From: Sclerotinia nivalis
Taxonomy: Eukaryota > Ascomycota > Leotiomycetes > Helotiales > Sclerotiniaceae
Direction: 5' to 3'
Length of the DNA stretch: 64,000 bases
Assembly (NCBI GenBank): GCA_029531795.1
Contig: JAPEIS010000010.1
Location: 2,542,001 to 2,606,000, forward strand
Shown: one piece after another, positions 13,792-24,660 of the stretch
Layout of the letters: the number at the start of each line of letters is the position of its first letter
Numbering within the stretch: position 1 is the stretch's first letter
Notes under the pieces: generated by a model
Seen by the model: only the letters and a program-made list of their open reading frames with translations
Databases searched by the model: none
What the model was told of the DNA's origin: nothing
Translations under genes and position numbers: made by a program

Positions 13792-15562
13792 TGTGTGGTT
13801 ATTGAGAAGTTTTTGATGGTTGGTTTGTTGAATTGCAGGAAGAGAAAAATCTTGGAAGTGTGTATGCGTGTTGCTGATGCTTTCAAAGGAATTGAATTGA
13901 ATTGAATTTCTTGATAATGGAAGAAATATGTTTAAGGGGTAGAAGATAAAAAGATGCGATGAGAATCCCTTGATAAAAGATCAATTGATATGATAATAAA
14001 AGTGAATTGATTCGAACAAGAGAAGAAAGGAAAATTTCTCATGTACAGACACAGACAGGTATTTATGCTTTTCCAAGGAAGATCTTTTGAGGTATCTACG
14101 TATTAGGTAGGTATGACTCTGACGCTCTTCTTTTATTTTTTTTATTTTAATGAATTTTGATTATTTTGGTGGTGCGTGGTATTATGCATATGCATATCAC
14201 TGCATAAAGTTCTTGTGCTGTGAATGCTGTTGTGGAGTGAAGTGCGAAATCGGACCAGTAGATTTTCATGGGTTAGTAAGAAGTTGTCAATTGTCGATTG
14301 TCATCACGTGCGATAAAGGGTTTTTTTTTTAACATCGTTGAAAGTCGGTGAATAGTTGGTTGGTTGATTGGTTGATAAGGCGGAAGAAGATGTGCAACTT
14401 TTGTTGCTGTATGAAACTACATGGAGCTACGCCCTGTAACTTATTATTCATGTTGGCTCAAGTAGGAGAGTTTATCTCATGTTGCATTTCATTATTTTCT
14501 TCTGTACGAAGTCCTCCATATAACTTGAATTGTCACAATTGATGCATATCCTCCTACTTCCGCCCTTTTGTTTGGCTTATCATACCTAACTACTGCATGA
14601 TGCCGCCTTTTCTTCCTAGCTCAGTGCCCCGCGGGAACTCGGGAGAGCATTTATCTGCAAGCTTAAATTTAATATCGGAAACTTTTGATAGTTTTCAAAC
14701 CGCTGCTTACATTCTCCCAATCCGCCAGATAGTGCTTCCGTGATATGACAGACCAAGATGTTGGTAGTCCTCGTGTCACCGTCGTCCATGTTGGAAAAAA
14801 AGCCATCGCGAGTTCGAGCCAACAATATTTATCGTCTCAGCAAATCAACTTTCGTATGAACTAGGTAGTGACTGATTGGTTCTTCTTTCCTCTGCCTCTT
14901 TTGGCCAAGTAGCAAGGCCTCAAATTGCATTCGCCATGGTGTACTTCGTAAGAGCTTTCTCACAGGTCTTCCTCTGATCTCAATTCCAAAAGTTTGAAGC
15001 CAATCAATATACCGTTGGACTTCTCACAAATCACATACTCATCCGCCCTTCTGTTCATCACTGACATCATGTTCATAAGAGATCACACAAGAGGTTGAGG
15101 AGATGACCATCTATTATGTATCAATATCTATGGTATGCGCAAGTCCAACAAGTCAACTCTCCCAATCCTAAACCTTGATTCATTTGATTGAGAATGAAAC
15201 AGAGACGAGATGATTATCCACCACCCATGAAGCATTGGATTTATTGTGCATTTCATACATTTATCGGTTAGGATTAACATTTTATCCCACGTTTCTGCCA
15301 ACTAACACCAGCGTATTTACGAGAAGGGGTCAACGACGGGGGGGGCAGCTAGCGAGAAAAGAGAATAGCAAGTGCTCCTGCCCTTTCTAACCTGCGCAAG
15401 AGGATGGTAATGCCGGCTCAGTTCCAATTTCGTAGTCGTTCCAGAAAAGAATTTGTGGATCGATTCAGTTCTTGAAGAACTGAAGGACTATGAAGGAACA
15501 AAACCAAGCTTAAATTTGGAGCTGCTGGGATTTCCATGTGGCTAAGTCTACTAGTCATCCTC

Positions 15563-15593
15563 AATAACTACGATTGGGCCAATCGTAGTTATT
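15563..15593. repeat. 31-bp near-perfect palindrome (15-bp arms, 1-nt centre)
   Basis: AATAACTACGATTGG, a central G, then CCAATCGTAGTTATT. All 15 arm positions pair. It lies 334 bp upstream of the RTA1-family start codon. It could be a cruciform, a dimeric regulator site (each arm contains CCAAT or its complement) or a transcript hairpin. Confidence 0.93.
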
Positions 15594-15806
15594 AATTTGC
15601 TGACTTAAGGCTGACATAAGTATCGTTGTCTGTGTCAATGCAACATCATTGGTAGGGCCGTGATAAATTCCGTATCGTCGTCGTAGGCTTCGCAACGAAT
15701 TCTTTGCGAAGTTATACTCCGTGATGCCGACTTCTACATTGTCATGAAAAATGCACTGCCTGATGTTGGGAATATTAAAGGTAAGTGAAATTCCCTAGAT
15801 GTCAAA

Positions 15807-15878
15807 ATGACAAACTTCAATCATTCTCAAATATTACTCATCTTTTCTGTTCCCCGTTCTCGTTTCGGTTCACATTGA
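15807..15878 (+). CDS. Upstream ORF (23 codons) mimicking the RTA1 start
   Basis: The context TCAAAATGACAAACTTCAATCATTC at 15802 nearly repeats the context of the downstream main start (TCAAAATGACAAACTTAACTCATTC at 15922). The 23-residue frame opens MTNFNHS, like MTNLTHS of the main protein, then meets a TGA at 15876. If transcribed it would be an uORF that could reduce translation of the RTA1 gene. Transcription start is unknown. Confidence 0.45.
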   Translation: MTNFNHSQILLIFSVPRSRFGSH

Positions 15879-15926
15879 TTCCGGCTGGCATCTTTTCACT
15901 TGTTTTCACTTCACAACGGCCTCAAA

Positions 15927-16973
15927 ATGACAAACTTAACTCATTCCGATGGCCATGGAACTGGCTACGGTAACGTGACTTTGCTCATGAACCCCCATTT
16001 ATGCACACTTGATACTTGTGATCTTTCGTTGTCAAGTTTTGAGTACCTGCCCAACGTCGCTGGAAATACCATCTATGCTGTTTTGTTTGGGATATTTTTT
16101 ATTGCACAATTGGGGCTGGGAATCAAGTTTAAAACATGGGGATATATGGTTGCCATGATGTTTGGATTGGTATGTTCTATACTTTATTTACGGCCTTCTC
16201 GTTACATTCTAATAGGGAGTGGATGCTCAATGAATAGACTGGCAAGAATCAAAATGCTAACTATCTTAACCCTTTAGATTTTAGAAATCATCGGTTACAT
16301 TGCCAGAATTCTTATTCATAATTCTCCTTTCGACAATAACTACTTCCTAATGTACCTCATCTGTCTAACCATTGCCCCTGCGTTTCTCACTGCCGCAATC
16401 TACCTCTGTCTATCCCGTATCGTCATCCTATATGGCCAAGAGATCTCTCGCTTCAGACCAGGGACTTATACTATCATCTTCTGCACCTGCGATATCATCT
16501 CGTTAGTCCTTCAAGCCGTTGGTGGGGCCATTGCTTCACTTGCCAACACACTCAGTCAGAGTGACTTGGGGAAAAACATCATGTTAGCAGGTCTCGCTTT
16601 CCAAGTATTTTCTCTCATCCTCTTTACCATCCTTTGCGCAGATTTCGCATGGAGAGTTCGCCGCGCAAAAGGTATCTGGAATGCTCGCTACATCGATCTC
16701 GTCTCTTCCACGCTCTTTAAATCGTTTCTCGGCGGACTTTGCTTGGCAACTGTTACAATCCTCATCCGTTCCATCTATAGATGTATAGAACTATCTGGTG
16801 GTTTCGACGGCGCTCTTTTCGTGGGCCACGAAGCGGAATTCATGATCTTAGAAGGTGTTATGATTGTCTTGGCGACGGGAGCACTTACTTTATTGCATCC
16901 GGGAATCGCTATGCAAGGAGCGTGGACAGAGGCAAATTTTAAATTTAGAAGAACCAAGGGATGGAACCTTTGA
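15927..16973 (+). CDS. RTA1-family membrane protein (lipid-translocating exporter-like)
   Basis: Two exons, 15927-16169 and 16278-16973, giving 312 residues. The 108-nt intron has GTATGT...TTTAG ends, phase 0. About seven hydrophobic segments are seen: NTIYAVLFGIFFIAQLGL, YMVAMMFGLILEIIGYIARI, YLICLTIAPAFLTAAIYLCL and four more. RTA1 signatures include the GYIAR motif, an Asp in the CTCDIISLVLQAVGG helix, and a final GHEAEFMILEGVMIVLATG helix with the HPG turn. Yeast members (RTA1, RSB1) are linked to 7-aminocholesterol resistance and sphingoid-base translocation; the substrate here is unknown. An in-frame ATG at 15900 would add nine residues; 15927 is preferred because the family begins close to the glycosylated N-terminus. 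It sits in the plasma membrane by inference. Confidence 0.92.
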
Positions 16974-19204
16974 AGCGGGAGAGTGCCGGGAGTGATATTG
17001 AGATGGGGAGTGGGAAGATGTTTATGAGAGAATGAGAGGGTGGATGAGTTGTGGTCGTGTTGATATAGATGATTTCTTTTTCTCGGGGTTTATTGTTTCT
17101 GTTCTACAGTACCTTGTTTAGATGTTTATAGATCGCATCGAAGCGAAAGGATGGGACGTTAAATATATAGGACTCGAGGAGTATTTAGCGGGACAAAATG
17201 TATGTGGTTGTTTAAAGTTCATTTCTACTATAGATTGCATCGTTGATTTCAGCGATACCCTTGAGTATATACATTGTTGAGCTAAATCTTCTCTTAAAAT
17301 TCAATAGTAAGATTAGTCTGAACCTTTTGCGTGGCTCATATTCTATAGAAGCTGTCGTCTTCCAGGGCTTGACGACAGCTATTCCACCTGATCTCTCAAT
17401 CCAAACATGTGATGCCGCCACCATTCGTGTCGCCAGTGCTGCGCAGCCTACTAAGTATTCGTGAATGTTGAATATGGAAGAAAACGGCACAAGTCACGGT
17501 TCGAAGAAAAACGCAGTTAACAATCATATGAACGTTTCCCTGTCTCTTCTATACGCCCCCGACCATTTCCTCCAAAATTGCCTCTTTCTCCTCTTCCTTT
17601 ATCCCTGATTTGCAATTTGTAACCACGCAAACGAAGTCTTTCTTTTCCTGTTACCCATAAAAGAAGTTAAACATGCCTTCTTTAGGAAAAATCGCCAATG
17701 ATCGAGACGACAGTTTTCTGTATTTCAAGCATCCGATAGTACCACAAAATATGACGCCACTCCGTCGGAGAAAGATATCGTGTTTACTTCCCAGTTAGTA
17801 CTGAGAACAAAGACATCTCGAGGGCTTCAATTCCTTCAAAGCACAACATAGCCGCATGCCATTTTTGATGATTAAGCTCGTGGCAGTATTACATGCAGAA
17901 GGCTTGAGATTTGCTAAACTCCTATTCTTCTGTTCCTGGAGTTTAGTGATCCCGCGTTTAGTGGTCTTTATTACCACCATGTGTTGTAAATGAATTGTCA
18001 GCCACTTCATGTTGTTATTTGGTTGCTTCTAGTGATGGAAAACATGAACAAATATGGAAATTTGGAGGCTTTAAAAGAGTTAGTGGTTTGAAGATGAATT
18101 TACTGGGCGTCTTAGGCGTGAAGACCGAGAGGAAGGTGTGCGGCTCTGTGCGTAATTACTATAGTTTGAAAGGTTTAAAGAAAATTTGGGGCGGTTGTTG
18201 CGTATGAAAAGTGTTGTTGGAGAATGATAGAAGAAAGGAGTGAAGGTGAGGACAGGGATGGAAATAGTAGCAAGGCAATGCTGGAAGAGGAGGTTAAACA
18301 AAGACTGATAGTGATGATAGCAGCCAACAGTCGAGAGATACACGCTCAGTGTTGCTCTCAAAACACAAAACACAGCATGGAAAAAGATTAAAGATAGTGA
18401 ACAGTTAAATAGCAAAGTATTCATTCAATAGAATTTCTCGCATGGTGATGCAGTAGATTCGTTGTAGACAGTGAGAGGGGGGTTCTGTGAGAAACTAATG
18501 CTAAGTTTTCCCTAAAACTGAGAATTTTTGCCAAATTCCAATCGGCCATATGTTGGAGTATGATGGGACAGATCTAATTGTTATTGACAACGGCTCTGCT
18601 TTGAAGAAGCCTATCTTCTGTGCTATGTTGTGCCGGCGTGCGTATGTTGCAGGCCTGTATACATTGTAAGGATTTGAGCCGAGCTATCCGGAACATAATG
18701 CACCTACTGGTGAATTGCGAGCAGCTTTTGTGGGTTGCCTACTGGTACATGGAGACCCCGTGTTTGCTACCAGCACTAGAACTTACTATATAGATCAGAT
18801 AACCTGGTTTCGACCATAGAGGTTGTGAGCACTGAAAAGTAAAAAGGAGGGTAGATCAACAATGACACAGCTACTCTTTACTAGGCTAAAGTTGCCAGGC
18901 TCGTGGAAATAATAGTGGACATCAAATCAAGGTGGATCAAGGTAACTTGTAGTGGAAAATTGTATCGGGGAATAATTCGCTAAAAATGGCACGTATTGTA
19001 TTCGGGGAATTTCACTGCTATAGCGACTACTTCCATGCTCCTCAGAAGCTGAACAATGCTAATGGCTAGTCTTTTCTTGACCCGCTGGTGTAAATTTTGA
19101 TTGCTTTTCGGATTTCGGGACAATCAGCGCATTCGTCTCATCTACCTGTCTCCTCGCACTTTTCATTACCGCATTCTTTTTTCCATTCAAACGGATCATT
19201 CAGT
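16974..19204. other. Intergenic, no supported gene
   Basis: Frames at 17212-17490 (-), 17243-17464 (+), 17795-18010 (-), 17995-18207 (+) and 18080-18424 (-) overlap each other on both strands and show no domain. A perfect 10-bp-stem hairpin lies at 17350-17380. Confidence 0.45.
17350..17380. repeat. Hairpin, 10-bp perfect stem
   Basis: AGCTGTCGTC, an 11-nt loop, GACGACAGCT. It is more GC-rich than its surroundings and is not followed by a T run that would suggest a terminator. Confidence 0.85.
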
Positions 19205-19527
19205 CTAAATACCGAGTAGTAATATCCATTTTTTCATAACTTTACAAGCTATAAAGTCATCTAGCTCCTTTTGACACTTAGCTTGGGGAATTTGTTCAGC
19301 ACTGAAGGTGTATCTACACTGGACTTCCAACAGCATTCTCACATATAAAAAACAAGGCAAAAAAAATAAAAAATGTAACATCTTAGTGAAAATACAATAG
19401 AACCTAAAACTCAATCTTGGTACATACGTGAGAACTGGACTTCCTCTCCCAGTAGCAAAGTAAATGCCGTAAGATTGGGTGTAAAAACCAAAAACATGAA
19501 AGTAAGAGCATATAAACTATTCCATAC

Positions 19528-19709
19528 CGTGATAGAATTGATATTGGAGAAGCACGAGAAATTGTGACCGGTGTGCGGTTGTAAGATGGGACAGGGGAGT
19601 GAACTCTCTCCGCTTGGAGAATAGCACGAGCATTGTCTTCATATCTAAAAGCGCCATCAAGCCTTGGATCTTTCCCTGTAGCTGTTCTAGACAATGAAGC
19701 TAGTTTCAT
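19528..19709 (-). CDS. Possible small gene, first exon only; 3' structure unresolved
   Basis: Exon 19709-19528 encodes MKLASLSRTATGKDPRLDGA and continues to about 60 residues with balanced, hydrophilic composition. It ends at a good GTATGG donor. Downstream exons are ambiguous: an 18-nt microexon 19445-19428 followed by an exon starting near 19315 gives an open frame with a basic C-terminus, while another frame of that last exon (VQCRYTFSAEQIPQAKCQKE) also looks protein-like. It shares a 206-bp divergent promoter with the Dabb gene. No family recognised. It might be a conserved small hypothetical protein or an accident. Confidence 0.35.
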
Positions 19710-19915
19710 TCATTCGTTCTTAATAATTATCGTAAAAATCATCGATGCAAACGTTACATCACCACAATTGTCTGCCCCACCACTCTCTACTTACTAATCC
19801 TCACAGATCGCCCAATCACAGTCCGACCTCCTCATCAACCCCGCCAAAAGACTGATACTTCTAATTCTCTCTTCCGTTGCCGTTACTTATACTCAAAATC
19901 AATCCCATCGCCATC

Positions 19916-20518
19916 ATGACAATCGTCCACATAGTTCTCTTTGAATTCAAAACTAACACCCACAAAGATCAAATAGACGATGTATGGTTGTCCCTTCCAC
20001 CCAGCCTAGTAACATGGTAGCAAAATTGTGAGAGAATATCAACTAACAAATTGGAAATTAAAAGCTATGCAAACACATGCTCTCGCTATCCACTCTCTGT
20101 ATACATCCAGAGTCTAAAAAGCCGTATATTCTAGATTCTTCCGGCGGAAGGGATAATTCACCAGAGGGCCATCAAGTAGTGTTACACCCTGCCCCTATGT
20201 CATATTACTCTCATTCATCGCCGTTCTACACCACTCTTCCACCCTCCACCACTTTCCTTCAGCGTCTTCCGCAATCCGCTTTCCATATCTATCCATTCTT
20301 TATATCATACCCTCGTACTCCAGACTTTTCACAAGCAACACCTAGCTAACACCCCCTTCAAGGACGGCTTCTCCCACGGTTTCGTATTTCATTTCGCATC
20401 CACTAGCGATCGAGATTACTATTTGAATGAAGATCCAGCACATCTGGACTTTGTGAAGAAAGCAGTGGAGATATTGCAGAATGTTAAGGCTGTTGATTAT
20501 GAGATGGGTGTGTTTTAG
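19916..20518 (+). CDS. Stress-responsive A/B barrel (Dabb) domain protein
   Basis: Three exons, 19916-19981, 20065-20175 and 20363-20518, giving 110 residues with all junctions in phase 0. The protein starts MTIVHIVLFEFK, the usual first strand of Dabb domains. It continues with CIHPESKKPYI, the SSGGRDNSPEG loop, GFSHGFVFHFAS and the conserved DRDYYLNEDPAHLDFVK helix. Length and order match single-domain fungal Dabb proteins, which form dimeric alpha/beta barrels. Some family members catalyse polyketide or terpene steps and others are stress-induced; the function here is unknown. Intron 2 is long (187 nt). Frame readers miss this gene because each exon is short. Confidence 0.85.
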
Positions 20519-21004
20519 AGGCTAGGTGTTTGATAGTAGGAAAGAGAGGTCATGGAGTTCAGAGACGAGGGAAATGATGGGAATGTGGAGAATGGCTTGA
20601 GGGCGTTAGGGACAGTGGATTGAAAAGCGACATCAACATTGTGGGGTTGTTATGCTTATTAGTGATGGGGGGAGGAATATGGAGAGCCATGACTGACCAG
20701 TGCTTAACAAGTGCTAGATGCAATAGAACATGAAAAGAGCACGTTCAGCGTGGGGCCATTATTGTCATGAAGTTTCATTTGCATTAAGTAGGTATCAGTA
20801 TGGTGTACAACTGCATGCAAATCTATCCTGCCTGTGAGGTATCGCTGTCCCTAATTGCCAATCCGATAATAAAACATGCCCACCAAAGCATGCCTAATGC
20901 AGGCCAGTCCTTCAACGCCGATTAAACTCCACCCAATGCATGTCCATGCCTTATACCCATTATTTCACAAGTTCGAAAGTTGTCGTGTCTATCGTATCAT
21001 ACAG
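20519..21004. other. Short convergent intergenic region
   Basis: Between the 3' ends of the Dabb gene (+) and ISA1 (-). No open frame with support. Confidence 0.5.
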
Positions 21005-21807
21005 TTAAAAGCCCTTGGAAGCTTTCTTTTCTGCTTCTCGTGCTGCCGATTCGTCTTTCGTCATGAATGATTCACCGCATCCACAAGATTTGTCTGTGCA
21101 TTGTTAGTCGGGACACCCAAGAGACGAGATGATATGGGATGGAAGTTATAATGGAACCTACCAATGTTTGGATTATCGAAAACGAACTTTGCGCTTAGTC
21201 TATCCTCGACCCAATCCATAGTGCTGCCAATGATCTTTAGTTGTGCAGCTGGATCAATTAACACCTTAACTCCATCTTGTTCATGGACGATATCGCTGGG
21301 GGCACCCTTCTCAACATATTTCAAGTCGTATGCCGATCCACTGCATCCACGGTTTGCGACACTAATCTTGATGAGCTTCGCCTCGGGTTGGTTGCTTAGG
21401 TCGCGCAGAGCTTCCACGGCTCGTGGGGTGAGGGAAATGGTCTTCTTGAGAGGAACGAAGTTGTAACGAGGTCTCTTCTTCACGGGCTTCGTCTTTTGTG
21501 CTTCAGCTTCTGTAATGCTGATAGAAGGTGGTCGGGTGTCGTGAACTTGTGGAATTCCCCCGGTGATGGATGTTTCCGGGATAGCAGCTTCGCGGGCTGG
21601 TGGCGGTGGAGGAGTAGACAGGGTATATGTTTGCCAAGTACTTGTCTGCATCTTACGTTTTGCCTCAGCGTTTGCGACTCGGGAAGATGAGAATTGACGA
21701 AAGATATGGCGACATTCTCGCATAGGGGTTGATGATGGCGAAGAAGCAAATCTGAAAACGATGGGCGCTGATGATGTCAGAGGAGCAACAGCTCTTTGTA
21801 AAGACAT
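21005..21807 (-). CDS. ISA1: Mitochondrial iron-sulfur assembly protein Isa1 (HesB/A-type carrier)
   Basis: Two exons, 21807-21162 and 21093-21005, giving 244 residues. The 68-nt intron splits the final CGCG motif from the core and is required: exon 1 ends in FVFDNPNI and exon 2 supplies DKSCGCGESFMTKDE. The N-terminus is rich in Arg/Ser/Ala without acidic residues, a mitochondrial presequence. A proline-rich linker occupies about residues 55-110. The HesB domain spans 124-225 and has the three cluster-binding cysteines, Cys155 (RGCSGSAYDLKY), Cys219 and Cys221. With Isa2 and Iba57 this protein matures [4Fe-4S] clusters for lipoate synthase and aconitase-like enzymes, notably homoaconitase of lysine synthesis. 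It is divergent from the ARMH3-like gene. Confidence 0.95.
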
Positions 21808-22476
21808 TTTTTAGGTAGGTTTATCTATTGTATGTCGGGGTTGAAGCAATAGGTTGTTGAAGGAAAATTAATAAGAAGGATTTGAGGATGTTGTACAGAC
21901 AGATAGATACTAATGTCATTTGTAGAGTTCTTAAGGGTTCCTAGGGTATGTTCTCAAAAATTATGGGCTCACACAGTCAACTCAGGTCGGGGGTTCGGAA
22001 TATGGTTTTACCGAGCCAATAGCTGTAAATCTATTGTAAGCAACTCAAAAACAGCACAATTGAATCACAAATCACAAATCACAAATCACAAATCAGTAAT
22101 ATGACCAAGATTCACCAAAGCTGAACAAGAACAGATTAAATGATTATGTAATGAAAAGATTCTATTATTACCTACCTAGGTATGTCTAAATCCCCAATGA
22201 GGAGCCATGAACCCGTGTGAGAATTGCACTATACCCCTTCATGATTAGCGTTAGAACTTTATCGGCCGCCGCTAAGAAGCTATACCACATAATCCTCCTA
22301 GATCTGGGGCCAACAAGGGCTTTGACTACGTAAGGCCAAACCCATCCATAATAATTTAATTAACCTTAAGCTATTCAATCATTTGCGACACAAGGAAATA
22401 TACTCAACCATCCATATTTTACAGTCTCCCCTTTCTCTCTTTGATCCTGAGGAATTATCAATTGCTGCCATGAAGT
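21808..22476. other. Divergent promoter region of ISA1 and the ARMH3-like gene
   Basis: About 670 bp with no gene. It contains an octanucleotide repeat (22063-22096) and TACCTACCTAGGTA, a motif type that recurs in other intergenic regions of this window (for example near 9770 and 33080). Confidence 0.5.
22063..22096. repeat. (AATCACAA)n octanucleotide repeat
   Basis: About four 8-bp units, AATCACAAATCACAAATC and onward, 256 bp upstream of the ISA1 start. Confidence 0.93.
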
Positions 22477-24660
22477 ATGGAGCCTTCTCCTCTTACTCAA
22501 CAAGCTCGCCCTGAAGTATTCCAACAGAAGATTGTAGAGTTGTACGAGGCTCTGTTCAAGGTCTGTTTTGGTTGATGATGCGCATACCATATAGCGTCGC
22601 ATCGTACTTATACTGATGAATGAATAGGATGAAGATGAACCTGAAAAGTCGGAAGGATTCTGGAAGGAATTCTTTTTGTTGCGACCGAATAAGGCTACAT
22701 TGCAAACCATTCTAAATGAATTGAGTGCGGATGACTTGCTACATCTTCAGGTATTAGTGAAACCTGGTTGTAAAATAAGGGAGCCAATACTGATTGTGAT
22801 AGGTACAAACCAGACAATTCTTTCTAAGGGCAGTCGGATGTATAAAGGCAGGAAATCATCCAGCAGATGCGCATGCGCTTGACGTATGATGACACCCCTT
22901 AGTTTGTTTGACGAGGCTGACGATTTTAGACTATCACAGCCTTCCTCGCAGCAGTTCTCTCAAAGAAATATACAAACCCAAGTTCGGATATAATCAGTAT
23001 TCTTGCAGGATTGGATCATGTGGATGCGGTATTTACGGATTTTGTTGCAGCATTGGATGTCACAATTCGGACTGGGAGGAGTTGTAGGGTACACCACCCA
23101 GAAGGGAGAGGATATATGCTGACATCTTGTAGTGGATATACGCCGGAAGGCCGTTGAAGCAGCATTATCGGTGACGTCTGGCGCATATCAAACCAGTTTA
23201 CTTTCTTATTTTACACATCGGGATCTTTTCCCTTCTCTTATGAAAGTATGGCCTCCTCTTCCGCACTTTGGAACCAAGCTGACATTTCTAGTTTATTCAA
23301 GAATCAGATACCACTTCACTAGCATTCGAACCATTTACTCTCCTCGGACTTCTAGTCAATTATAACAAATTCGAATTTCAAAACCCTTACAGGTTACGCC
23401 TCGATGATTTTGTCAATGAAGGAACTATACAAAAGATAATACGTTCGGTGGGCCATACATGTACGACATCGAGAGCTAGATATATTGCGATCCAGGATGA
23501 TATACCAGAAGGATGGTCAATTGGGAGCACTTTGAGTATGATAGGTCTAGGCGCAATTGCTCCAGGCTCAAAACCAACTACTCCAACCCTTGATCCAGAT
23601 GCCGCAAAGGAAATGTTCTCAAAACTGTAGGTTAATGCGAACTTTTGTCAAATTATGCTTACCATTCTATAGGCCTGGCAGTGAAGCAGCTGTTCTATTA
23701 GCTACATACGATTTTGCGCATGCAAATAAACTATTCTGCTTCAATTTGGTATCGATACCCGTGGAGAAAGGGGTCGAACACCCCCTCAGCGCCTATCTAT
23801 CATTTACCTCATATATATTACAACACGCCCATCTATCCTCTCGAACCGGTTTCTATGCGCATACCAACCTCATCGTCCTCCGAATTCTAATAGAAGATCA
23901 AGTACTATGCAAAAAGATATGCAGTGAGGAGAGCAAGATGCCAGTCCGATTATGTCGACAAAGACAACCATTTTTACCTTTAGTTCGTGCAGATAGGATA
24001 TTTGCTGCTCATGTACTGGATGTTGCGATTGATGGTATAAATCATAATCTTCGAAAGAGATTAGATGTAGATCTTTACATTTTATGCGTTGGCATCATAT
24101 TACGAATCATCTCCCATCTTTCACGATCTCGAACACGCCTTACATACCACTGGTCTGAATTGTTCCGATCCCTACTAGCACTCATACGATTTCTTACCAC
24201 TTACACTACGGACCTAAAGAACCTTTTAAACATCGAAACACTTCTCGATGACGTGGTAAATCTGATTGCGTTATCCCTATCCGCCGGCGAAGCATTCCTG
24301 CCCAGTCCTGTGGCATACGATGACTTGTTTTACAAATTGGTGGAAACTGGGGAGGTATTGGTGAAGTTCCGGGACAATTATCATCTTGGGAAACGACCGA
24401 AAAGTTCAATAGATACATTGATAAGTGTTAGCACACACTATAACCAATTACTCACAGATGGGTCGACGGGAAAGAAGAAACACCTTACGAGTGTACAAGT
24501 TGCTGGAGTAATAAAACAAGGGTACGAAACGTTGAGTATTCAAGCTAAAGAAGGACTTGATGGATGGGAAAGATATAGAGAAGCAGATGAGAAGACATTC
24601 TTGAAGAAGATGGCGAGGACAGCCGTGGCAGATGTCAAGGCTCTTGTGAGCGAGATCTAA
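22477..24660 (+). CDS. ARMH3/DUF1741-family armadillo-like protein
   Basis: Seven exons: 22477-22560, 22628-22750, 22803-22883, 22930-23083, 23133-23245, 23292-23626 and 23673-24660, giving 625 residues with every junction in phase. The opening MEPSPLTQQARPEVFQQKIV and the LRPNKATLQTILNELSADDL region are typical of the family N-terminus. The C-terminal half has the DUF1741 core, including RADRIFAAHVLDVAIDGINH and SAGEAFLPSPVAYDDLFYKL. The human relative (C10orf76/ARMH3) works with PI4KB and GBF1 at the Golgi; a similar trafficking role in fungi is inference. It is a soluble, all-helical protein by appearance. The intron 1 donor is the unusual GTCTGT. Introns 1-6 are 45-67 nt. Confidence 0.9.

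Larger units (their letters stand above)
13792..15926. other. Divergent intergenic region, homocitrate synthase to RTA1 gene
   Basis: About 2.1 kb with no supported gene; frames at 14150-14332, 14348-14542 and 14616-14825 look accidental. It contains the 31-bp palindrome at 15563 and an upstream ORF at 15807. The long G run GGGGGGGG near 15340 is notable. Confidence 0.5.
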
